Of a DNA stretch of 64,000 bases, positions 48,691 to 60,900 are shown in pieces. The DNA is from Beta vulgaris subsp. vulgaris. Its lineage: Eukaryota; Streptophyta; Magnoliopsida; Caryophyllales; Amaranthaceae. The notes beneath the pieces are model-generated. The model saw only the letters and a program-made list of their open reading frames with translations, had not been told where the DNA came from and did no database searches. The stretch lies in the NCBI RefSeq assembly GCF_026745355.1, contig NC_079209.1, positions 18,815,487 through 18,879,486 on the forward strand. Direction: 5' to 3'. The position numbers were made by a program, and so were the translations under genes. Position 1 is the stretch's first letter. Every line of letters starts with the position of its first letter.

Positions 48691-48923
48691 ATGGAATTTC
48701 CAACCCAAACAATGGAAGGTTCTCCATCAAGCCAAAGAAAGATGGGAAGGGGTAAAATTGAGATCAAGAGGATAGAAAACACAACGAACCGACAAGTTAC
48801 CTTCTGCAAGAGAAGGAATGGATTGCTGAAGAAAGCCTATGAATTATCAGTCTTGTGTGATGCTGAAGTTGCTCTTATTGTCTTTTCAAGCCGAGGCCGG
48901 CTCTATGAGTATGCTAATCATAG
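48691..48923 (+). CDS. AG: AG-like exon 1 (MADS box)
   Basis: The ATG at 48,691 follows the leader-intron acceptor. A second in-frame ATG begins the MADS domain proper (MGRGKIEIK). The exon ends in phase 2 at CATAG|GTATAT. Reading on past this donor gives a spurious 87-codon ORF. Confidence 0.95.
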
Positions 48924-51900
48924 GTATATATATATACATGTCTTACATATTTGATCATTTCTCCCTTTCATTGAATTTGTGCTTTCTAACTTGGCTAAAT
49001 CAAACAATTTTCTTCCAATTTTAACACAATTTTGAAGATTAAAGTGTTACATTTTACATGTAGGGTGTTTCTTCAAATGGGATTTTAAAGAATCAGGAAT
49101 TGGGATATGTATATATATACATAATTAGTTATATGTTGGAACAAGTATGCATTAAAGATTTAGAGTTTTCACCTAAACAAAGAAATCAAAGTTATTGTCT
49201 TTCTTAGTTTTCCAGTTTTGTTTTTTTCTCTGTAAGAGCTTTAGGAACCCTTTTATATTTCTTTATATCAGTCCTTGCTTTACTCTTTTGATTGACAGAA
49301 GCATAGATCTGGTTGTAATACAAGGAAATATCAGCAGTTAGGCAAATTTTTCTATTTTATTTTTAGGTTGAAAATATAACAGACCTAAAAAAAAAGGTTT
49401 AAAAGAAAGGAAAATTGGGAAAGTATGCAGTCCTGTGAGATCAGCTTAGCTTGCTATATCCACCCCCCTCCAATCTCCATTGTTGCTAACTTTGTTCTTT
49501 CTCTCTCTACTTTTGGTTATGTTTCTTCCTTTCTCTCTCTAAAACTCAAAGTACCATGGCATGATCTATGATGCTAGAACAAGGAAGGGTAGGCCTACTA
49601 CTACAAAGTTGTCACATTCTGATTAGTCCATGCCCTCCACCCATCTCTTGACACTTCCTTAATAGCTTGTCAGTTACCCATAAAGCTAAAACAAAAGGAC
49701 ACCCACAAAAGTTTGTTTTGAAAAACCCATCATATACCAACTAAAACAAACTACTAGTAGATCAAATGGATATAGATATTAGATAGGGCACTCCTTAAGA
49801 TAAATCAAATTTCCGATTTTCGTTTCGAAGTTTTTTTTAGAACAAGTAGCTTAGCGTGGCGTAATTAAATTAGGGTTTTGTATAATCTCAGAACACTATA
49901 TTACCTTGTCTATAATTAGGTGCCTTTGAAATTGTTGTCACAAGTGATTGTTTTGTGTTTCAAGTCAACAAATTAGCCAAAATTAGGGTTTTGAATACAC
50001 CTTTTAACATATGGGTTGTTTTCTATTTATTACAAGAAAACTCAACTTTTGGCAAGCTGAGTCAAAATTAGTAAGAAAAAAGCTAGTAGTTATAGAACAT
50101 AATCAAAATCAGAAGAGGTCTTCCTGATTTAGAATTTCTCTAATTTATATAAACATATAATTAGGGTTACATAAAGTCATAACTTAAAGACCATGTAATA
50201 AAGAAGAAAGAAAATTGCAGAGATCAAACTTTGGGATTTTTGTCTCAGTGAAACAAGAATCTTTTGGTCACATCATACAAGGTGATTTTAATTTATTTTT
50301 TTTCATTTTTACTTATTTTTTGGGATTGAGAAGGGTAATTTTGACAAAGAAAGAAAGTAAGAGGATAAGTGATGATTTAATTTCCTATACAAGGAGTAAC
50401 TCTTTTAACTTGAATGGTGAAAGGAAATAAGTTTTGGTACCCACTCTCTTAGATTGTGAAAGGATCTCACTTTCTCTCTTAGTTCAAAAATATTTATTAT
50501 TATTTTTCATTGATTTATTTATATTTTCACACTTTCTTTTATCAATAAAAAAGAACCCCCCTTCTCTTAGGTGATCTCATCACTGCTGAGTCTTAAACAG
50601 CAAAAACAACAAAGTCCCTGCTGGTGTTATTTCAGAGAGTGTTAGAACCAATCAAATTGCATCATCCTATTTTACACCTTTCTTTCCTTCCTCTTTCACT
50701 TTATTAGGGATATATTAGGCTCACTTGAAACTAGATCTTGTATAGATATTTTTGTACAATACTCTTCCTTTCTTAGCAATTTATGTACTACTCTAACAAA
50801 ATTATTAAAGGAAATAATATTAGTTAGTTAATTTGGTCAAGTGCTGAATATATATTTGTACTTTAACTCACATCAGCCCACTATTAAAGAATTTTTTTTT
50901 GGGAATAATTATACAAATTTGGTTTAAGTTTTTATCTACTTTACCTAATTGTTCCTGTCCTCTTATGACCGTTCATTTTGACTTCTTCCCATCTTTGGAA
51001 TACCAACTCTTTATGTACATAAAAGAAAATTGAAAATTTTGAAAAATGGCTTTTTGTTAAGCATAATGCTCCTATATTCTTAAGATTATAGTGAAACTTT
51101 ACATAAATTTTCGAAATTCAGGATTTATTTTCCTTAAATCCTTAATCGTTACCTAGAATCATTTTTCTTTTAATTTTTATTATAGAAAATTATTGTTTTA
51201 AGTAGAAAATTTATTACAAAGGGAAATCAAACACGGCTACTCGGTGTTTTAGACTATTGGGAATTCTCCAAAATAACCTTAAATATTGGAAAAAAAACCC
51301 TAAAAAGGTACACATGCTAACCCTAAAGGCCTAAAGAGATTTATTTCTTGTTTTTTAATATGTTTTATTGAGTTTGAAAGACGGTCTAAAATACAGTGTC
51401 CCTACTTCCTATAAATGATTCCTTGAATAAAATTTGTGCTACAATACATAAAAAAAGACTTATCTCCCAAAATGGCATAAAAAATTGATATGATGACAAA
51501 AGTAAGCATATACTTTTTATCTTTGTTTTAGTTACTATAAAAATTACCTTCTCCAAATAACTTATAAATTTTTTCTCAAAATACAAAAATTATCCTTATA
51601 AAAATTAGTGAAGTTCAAGTTCAACAAAAACTTTCTTTAATTTTCTATCATGTTTTTTATAATACAAAAATGAAAAAGAAAGGATAAAAGATACTACCTC
51701 TCTGTTTTCTTTTAGTTGCAACGATTTGAGATAAAGTAGAGAGGGAAAATGTCTAATCGTTGCAATTAAAAAAACAGAGGTGGTATAAGAAAAAAGAAAG
51801 TGTACGGACAAGCTTGACTGGTGTTTACTCATGCATGAAAGAAGAAAGGAAGAACCCTACCTCAGCTACTTGAAATATCATTAATGACAGAAATGACTAA

Positions 51901-54900
51901 ATTTAGCATTTTATTTAGTTTTAAAAACTTCCAAAACCCTTGGGTATTAGGGTAATGAGAGAGTCCTTATCCAACGGTTAATAGGTTTTACTGACACGTG
52001 GCCCAGATATCTACCAATAGTATTCTTCTGGGCCATTCATATCAACGGACCACGTGACAGCGTGGCAGAACTTAGGCAATCACTTCCTCGAGGAAATTAA
52101 GGTATCAGCAAAATCAAGAAAGTCCAGCCAATATTTTAATTATTTAATTATTATATTTTTTGTCATATGCTCCATCATACTAAATTACATCACGTCAGAT
52201 AGGAAAGTAAAGTAAACAGTAAAAACTCTGACCTCAAGTTTACTGAGGTTTGTCAATTTACTGTTGTGTTCTGGCTTTCGTGTTAGACTAAATTATGTGA
52301 TATAAGATTGATTTGACTAAAATAATTACTGAAATTTGACCTCTCAAATGTAATCATTTGAAGTGAAAACATTCATATTGTTTGCTCATACTTGCACTCA
52401 ATCACATTTTGAAATTACGAGATTTTCTTTCTTTGATGTGAAATCTCTTTTTCATCTAGTATTTGTTCGCTTGTTTATTTGCAAAATTTGGGTAATAAAT
52501 GAAAATATCTGAATTTTTGCACTTTTTTGGTTTATATTTTGTTTTTGAACTTTGCTTGTAATGTCTATCTTCATCATATTCTCTGCTTTTGTGTATTGCA
52601 TTCTGCCCCCTTTTTTCATTGCGCGAAGAACATTTCAGCATGGTGAAAACTTTTTTTCTTATTTAAGAGATTTTATTGGTTTTCAGTATCCTAAATCGTC
52701 CAGATGTAGAAGAGTAGATGGGTTTTGATAGACAATACACATTGTTTTTCTTAAAGTGTCAAATTGGGTTACTGCTAACTAGCTTTAAAATTAATATCAA
52801 TTTTCAAAGATTTCGATTCACCTCTTTAACTATTACTCTCCTCCGTCTCATGATATAATACTTGTTTCTTTTTTACACAGTCGCCAATAAGGACTTTTGA
52901 CCTTCGATATCTTCAATTTCTTATTAATAAATATACAAAAAGTTGATAATGTGAAACAACACGTTGAGTTAGATAAAACAAGATCTGACATGAGTTCTTT
53001 TTTTAATATATATTAATCAAAATATTTAGTCAAAAATTTTAAAGTTTGATCCACCAAAAATTAAACAAGCAATACATTATAGGACGGAAGGAGTAATATA
53101 TGTTTATACATGAATAAGAGTCATAAAAAGTTAGTATCATGAATATATCCGCAATTCCGCATACAAAATCTAACTATATCTCTTATAATGACATTTTCTA
53201 ATAAGTTAGTGAAAGAATATGGTTAAAGTTGATGAATTTTGAGTATTAAATTGCAAAAAATGTGGGACGGATTAGTAAATAGAAATAGAATAACTAAAGA
53301 CTAGAAATATTGTTTTTCAGGAATTGAGTTCTGACATAAAAGTATTTTTTGTAAAATGAAGAGACTTTTCCTTGACTGGAGGAGTAGTTGGGCTACTTCG
53401 ATTAGTCTGGTACTTGATAAATTCATGACTAACTCGTTTTTTTTATAATTTATTTGGCTGTTTTTCGTATTTTTTGTCCATTAAAAAATTGAAAAATTCA
53501 CGTCACGACATGATAAGTAAAAGAATTGAAAGGTTTGAGTTTGAAAACAATATATTAAAAGAAATTGTGGTAAGAGATTATGACATCAATATTCTCATGT
53601 AAGTGATCTAATAAGAATGTTAGAGATGTATATATAGTCTTTTTAGTTAATTATAATAATTACAAGACTTAATCATTTTTTATTTAAAACATTAGACAAT
53701 AAAGTCATAATATATTGATAGTTAAACTTTTACTTATCATTTCGAAGGTAACGTGTTCGATACCTTGAGTATAGTGCCATGTGGCATTTAGGCTTTCTTT
53801 CGCGCTATATTTGTATAGATATGAATTAAGATGAGTAGATGACATCTCTCATTAAATATATTTTCCATAAATTTTATTCTTTTGAGTACTCAATCTAGCC
53901 AGACTACAGTTACCCTAATTAATTCGTCTAATTCTGCTGTCTGACTGAAGCTATGTTTGTGTAAATGTCAATCTTTAGATGTTTTGGCTCTAGTAATAAA
54001 GTGATATTTGACACTCACTCTGATAATATTTCTACCATTTTTATTTTTACTTTCTTTGAAACTTTTGCCAAACATTTTATCCAAAATTATTTTAATGACT
54101 GATATTTCATAATGGCGTTCATGAAGCAAGACTTTCTGAATATGGTGAGGGAACAAAACAATTTAAATTGAGTCTCTATCTATCGAGATTGGCATATAAC
54201 ATGGCAAATTTCAGTGGAAATTTGCAAAACATATCATCTCATTAAATTTACCCGCCATCTATCATTACCTTATAGTGATATACATAGAGTACGTGTTCTA
54301 TCACTCTGATTCTCTGAAGCTAAATTATACCTTAAGTTATTGGTCTAATGAAGAAAAAAATGATGGTTAGTTACTTAGTGTTGTGTTCTGAGATATGAGT
54401 GTAACAATTAAGATTCGTGGAATTTATCTTTCACATTTCATAATACTACAAGGTAAAGTTAATTATCCGGGAGAACAAAGAAGGGAGTAAATGATGAGGT
54501 CAATGAGCTGTTGCTAACATATGACTAAGGGAGCGTTTGTTTGGAAGGAAAAAGTTATTTTGGAAAAGTGTTAATCTTATTTTTCATTATTCTCTAACTT
54601 TCCTCCAAAGTAACCAAACAAAGAAAACTCACATGTAATTGTATTTTCTCTTGAACATTTATTTGGAGACACTAGTTTTCATTGAAAACTAGTTTTTTTC
54701 TCCTTACTATGTTACGATGCCTCGAGTCAGTTACAATAAATAAATATGTTACTATTTTAAAATTCCATAATTTGTTTTGCTATTTTTCGTATTTTTTGTC
54801 AATTAAAAAAAAAAACGCCATGACGCGATAAGTAAAAAAATTGAAGGGTTTGAGTTTGAAAACAATACCTTAAAAGGAATTATGGTAAGAGAATATGACA

Positions 54901-57900
54901 TCAATATTCTCTTGTAAGTTGCGCAATAAGTGTTATAGATGTATGTACTTGTTTAAGTCTTTTTAGTTAAATTATTACAAGACTTTATCATATTTTATTT
55001 GAAACATTAGACAACAAAGTTATAGTGTATTGATGATTAAGCTCTTAATTTTCATTTCAAAGGTCACGTATTCGATACCTTGCACTTACACATTTTTTTT
55101 TAAATGAGGAGTACACATAGACTTAAAGCATTTACGTTAGAAATTTGAGGAGAGTGCCACGTGGCATATAAGCTTTCTTTCCCACGCCTTTTAATATATT
55201 TATACTAGAATTTTTTGCACGCGATGCGTGCTTGAATTTTTTTCGAAACAGAAAACTCGATTTTTTTCGACATAAGAGTCAAATTTTGAACATTAGACAT
55301 ACGAAGTATAACTGTTTTTAGTTATAAAATTTGATTGGTTTAGTTTCTGTCACTTAAGTCTCTCACCATTTTTTTTTTTTGTTTTTTTTTACTTTTCAAA
55401 GTTAAATTCTATGAGCAAAATAGAAATTTTATTGAATTTATTTATGATTTCTAATATTATAATTATTTAGTTGATTTTTGAATTAAGTACAATACTTTAT
55501 AAATTGTAAAGAAAGTGGACACATTTCAAGTCGATTTTTTCAGAAATAGTAGTTTGTGAATGATTGTTATAATTATATTTTTGATATTTTTGTTTGAAGC
55601 CCCATTTGATTTGTAAGTGAATTTGTAATTTAGAATGGGAAGGGTGAACATAGTCTCTTCATTTAGGAACACCATAACTCCTCCCTTCTTTTATATAATA
55701 GAGATTTGCTGTACTTTACTTCTTGAATGATATTTTACATAAACCTTTTTACCTTGATAATTAATCGCTATTATATAATAGAAAAAGATAGGTCCAAATA
55801 GATGTAAATTTTTTATTATATATAGGAAACACTATAAAAAAAGTAAATAATTTTTTTTCTTGTTTAACTTCTAAATTATGATTTCACTATCATGGCCCAC
55901 ATTAATTGTGAATGATTCTTGAAAATATGGATTTGTAAGTAAATTTTTGTAAATGTTTTTGTATGTATTGCCATTCTAGGTTATTATTTTAGTTTGTATG
56001 TTAGTTTTAAGTTTTAATAAAGTTTCATGATTAGTTGAATGATTTGCGTGATTTTTTATGATGTGATTTTCTCAATTATATGAGTGATTTGTAAAGTTTA
56101 ATTTCTTCTTTAAGTGATTTGTGAGTGAGTGTTGTAAATTAATTTTCGGTAGTTTTCTTTGAGTGTCGATTTTAATTTTTACAATCCTTTTGTAATTTCT
56201 AAAGGGAAGGGGGGTAAAATAGGTATTTCAAAAGAGGACACCATTGCTCCCCCTTCCCTTATATAATAGAGATAGATGCTTTTTGAACCTAAGTCTCCCT
56301 TAATAAGTAAGACCTCCCTCAATTACCAAACAATTACAGCCATTTTGGTTAGATCTCATAGATGATGGTGCATTACAGTGTAAATTTGTAAAGGAAATCA
56401 CCCATGGTAATTCTACTTGATCCCAAAACATCCATTTTCTTCCTAAAATCTCATTACTATCAATTACGACTTGGGAATGTGGTATTGGATGATAATGGAA
56501 ATTTATATAGGAACATTAATATTTTGTGATTAAGTTTTTTCATTACCATGGTCATTGACATGGTAACTTCTTTACAAATTTACACTAAATTACATTATCA
56601 CCATTTATGACCATCAATTAAACAGGCTGCTATTCTACTTATAGGAAATAAAAAGATGGAAAAAAATAATTATAGATTACATTCATTTACGGGTAATCCT
56701 AAACTGCCTCTACATTTATATTTTGTAAAGAAAGTGTACACATGGTAATGAAACTCCTTCTCCAAACATTTAATTTTTTTCTCTTCACAGGGTTTTGTGA
56801 GTATTCAATACCACCTCAAAGTGGCAAAGAAATAGAATTTCATTTAATTTTTTCCCGTCAAAAACTACTTTTTATAAAAATTGTATTTATGAAAATCTAT
56901 CTAATAAATCAAAAGTTGTAAAAAAATGAAGTACCTATCAAAACAAAAAATATTCTAAGGGTCCGTTTGGTTGGAAATATTTTAGGCTTGGAAACGGATT
57001 GAGGTAACACACTCCCTTATTTTATGTTTGGTTGGGTTATTCATTTTTTTCACTCCCTTACTAACCCAATTTTGATTCCCCCATCTTGAAACCCTCCTCA
57101 CACCATAGGAAACAAAAAGTAAGGGAGTCATTAGGCCAATGATTCCATTCCTACATCAAAACAAACAAGTGTCTAAAGTAACACATTCCATTTCCATTCC
57201 ATTCTTTTATCCCATTCCATTCCCTTTCCATTCCTTATTTTGAACCAAACCACCCCTAAGAAGCTACTTTTGACCGGATTTCCACAGGTAAAAACATATT
57301 TTGAGCGTCTCTTTTTGTGCTTCTTTTCTCTTTCATTTCCACTGAATTTGCCAAACAATCACCATTTAGGGGTCGTTTGGTTCAAAATAAGGAATGAAAA
57401 GGGAATGGAATGGGATGAAAGGATGGAATGGAAATGGAATGTGTTACTTTAGACACTTGTTTGTTTTGATGTAGGAATGTAATCATTGGCCTAATGACTC
57501 CCTTACTTTTTGTTTCCTATGGTGTGAGGAGGGTTTCAAGATGGGGGAATCAAAATTGGGCTAGTAAGGGAGTGAAAAAATGGATAACCCAACCAAACAA
57601 AAAATAAGGGAGTGTGTTACCTCAATCCGTTTTCAAGCCTAAAATATTTCCAACCAAACGGACCCTTAATACTATTTTTTCGAAAGAGAATAAAATTTTG
57701 GGTAAAAGTGGACAAATAAGAAAGGAAAAAGAAATACAAGAAGAGAAAAAAAGTTAATGCCGGAAAGAGTGGTCAACATTTGGAATCCGATCAAAGATTG
57801 CTTCTTATAACAATTTTATTTTAAAAGGTAGTTTAATTTTTACAACTTTTTTATAGGGTAGGTTTTGATAAATTTTCCAAAAAATAAACTAGTATCTGGA

Positions 57901-60900
57901 AATGGTAGCGCAAAGATGTAGGCTTACAAACTCCTTTAATATCTACCATTTTCTGGCTATGCTTAGATTGAGAGGAATGATTAGGAGAGTAAATAAGAAT
58001 TAAGAAATAATGAAGCAGTCGAGGTGGTTGAAAGGGGGGTAATGTAGTGTTGTTGTGATGAGAAGAGAGGAAGAAATAAACTATTGTCTCCTAAATGAGG
58101 GTAACAATTATTCTAGGAGGTGGTGAGTAACTATTATTTTATTTATCACTATTTCATTCTCCTCCCTTCAACCATTTTTTTTCTTAATAACACTAGATTA
58201 TCCTCTTTATCAATGCTTCTTCCCTTTCATAATCACCTCTAACCTCTTTAATTTTCTTTATTTTCACTTTTATCACCCCATTAATGCAAACATACCCTCC
58301 ATTTAACTTTTGTATGAAATCCAACTTTAGAAATTTACATATTAGTTCGAAAAAAATGGCAATGCTTGATAGAATTATATATACATTTACTTACATTTCT
58401 TATAGAATATACGTGTACTCGAAAAGCTTTTGTCAAATTCGTTGTGAACGATAATTATTTGTATACTATAAGAGTGAGCCCATTGGATGATCTGCAAACT
58501 AGATCATGAGGAGAGAGGGAGAAAAATATTATAAAGAATTAGGAGAGAAAAAAAAAAGGAGAGAGAGGAGGATGATCAAATCATTGCAATGATCCGATCA
58601 TAGTTAAAGCTCATGAATAAAAATAATTGGTAGGCCCCATGTATGGTGAGTTGGCAACAATCTAATGGCATTAAAAAAACCAATCCAATGGTTAAAAAGT
58701 TCAAAATTGTAGATCATCCATTATGGGTAAAAAAAGCATAAAAACTAATGATAGATCATAAGTGAGGTGGAAGAGAGAGGAAATATTAAAATAATTGATG
58801 ATCCAAATTTTTGAATCAAACCATTGTGTAGGCTCTAATCTTGTACATGCATACAGATCCCAAATGAGAAGATTTCTTAAGATTATCAATTTATCAAATT
58901 GATGAGTCTTTGTTTGACAATAGGTATAATAATATGTTTAGGAAATGAGGCAAGGCACACATGATGATTGATGATGTACCCATTTCAATTATTTTGTTAT
59001 AAACTCTGAAATAATACTTTTTATGATAATGTTTGTAATACATAACCCTTATGGAAGATAAGCGGACGTGGTAGTTGAATTTGTATGAGAAGTCATATGT
59101 TGCTGTCCACAATAGTGTTTTTTACCCCCCAAACATCTCTTTTTGCCGGTACAATTGGTAGAGTGTTGGAGATTTAGAGTATAAGGTTAGCTTACTTCAT
59201 GATGTATATTTGAGTTGCTTGGGCATGGTGTTGTTGCTCAAATTATACATGGATTAAACAATGCAATATATAATAACTAGCAATGGTTGTATGACTATCA
59301 CAAGCGCAGCACTCGCACAAGCACAGGCGAGGAAGCGGGCTGTTGGTCGCGACTCGTGACCTATGTCGCACCTCGCAACCTTTGTCGCACCTCGCGACAG
59401 AACTGAATCGCCAAGCAAGGAAACACGCAAAGAGGGAGGCAGGCAAAGTGTTGGTCGCACCTCGCGTCAGTGCTCGATCGCGACTCGCGACTCTGATCGC
59501 GACTCGCGATGGCCGCACTGTTTTCCGCTGCTCTTTGCGTGATTTCGCGATTTATTTGACGGTTGTCATTGTAGCGATTCGGTTTATGTAACAATAAAGC
59601 ATTGGTATATATATGAGACATCTCATATGATGAAGGATAATGAGAAAACTAATTCTCTCTATTTGCATTAAAACTTTAAAGTAAATCTAAGAAGTTCTTC
59701 ATCTTCACAAATTCTCACAAATTCATTCTCAATTGATAGTGTTCATAGTAAGCGTGACCACTATTGGTTTCTTCTTTGTATCTCGAAGGTGAATTTCGTG
59801 AAACCCGTGCTTTACGAATAGGGTCGGAATATTACTTTTGGGAAAGTGAGATCCACGCCTAGAAGATTGTTCATCTTGTGACTCTTGTTCATTTTGTATT
59901 TAACTATAACATAAAGGAACATTGGGAATTCATGAAATAAAATTTCACTTCAAAAGACGTTAGCATGAAAATATTATAATAGAATTACGCTAGAATTCAC
60001 AATTTGATTTTTCACCATGTACTATGAGGTTTTACAAATATCATAAGGTACTTCACGTTTTTAAAAATTAATCGGGCACCCCTTAAGTTTGCATATAATA
60101 TATCGACATCTTCAAGAATTGATTGGTGTTAATTATGTTAACTTAAAGGGTACCAGATGAATTTTTGAAACCATAGGACCTCATGAATTTCGTAAAACCT
60201 GAGGGGTACATTGTCAAAAATCCTTTTTTGTTGTTGATAAAATGAGCTTTAGGAGTATGTATGACAAATATAAAATTTTGAGAAAAAGATTTCTTTTCTT
60301 TAGCTATACTCTTATGTATTTTTCTTTATCTTCTAGTCTTGAATTCATCAATTAATATTCCTAAACGTTTAGATTTTTTCTAACAATTTCCTAGTTATAT
60401 GTGTGCAATTGGCTCTTAGGCTCCGTTTGGTAGGGCGTAAAATATTTTCAGTGTAAAATGATTTTCATGGAAAACAATTTACAATGGAAAACACAATTCC
60501 AAATTTAGTTTTCCGTTGTTTGGTTCGATGTAAAAAAAATGATGAAATGAAAGGAAAATGAAAGGGAAAGTAAGGAGGTAGTGAGAGGAGTGTACAAGAG
60601 AAAGAAGGAAAATAGTTTTCCCTTCATTTTGAAAGGAAAATGGTTTTCCATCCTTGGAGAGTAATTTTACCCCAAGGGAAAATGGTTTTACACTCTTTTG
60701 CCAACCAAACAATGTAAAACTGAAAATAGAGGAAAACAGTTTTCCGGGAAAACGTTTTACGCCCTACCAAACGGAGCCTTATTCGCTTTTGAAGCTTAAA
60801 TTTGACATGTAAGGTGATCCACATATCTTTTTCATCACTCTTTTGAAGATGTGTGAGATGGAGTTGGCATTTTGTTACTGAAAGCCAATGAAAAATATTA

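Noticed and set aside
48924..48954. Extension of the MADS ORF beyond exon 1
   Set aside because: Reading passes a good donor (TAG|GTATAT) into TA-rich intron; splicing to exon 2 restores the family sequence in phase.
58471..58841. LEAFY-like CCATTGG/CCAATGG/CCATTGT sites in AG intron 1
   Set aside because: They fall inside a probable MITE and are short motifs common by chance; no evidence of a conserved enhancer here.
59150..59200. tRNA-like stretch ('ggtacaattggtagagtg')
   Set aside because: D-arm-like wording only; no anticodon stem, no B box at the right distance, no CCA-type end. At most a SINE relic.
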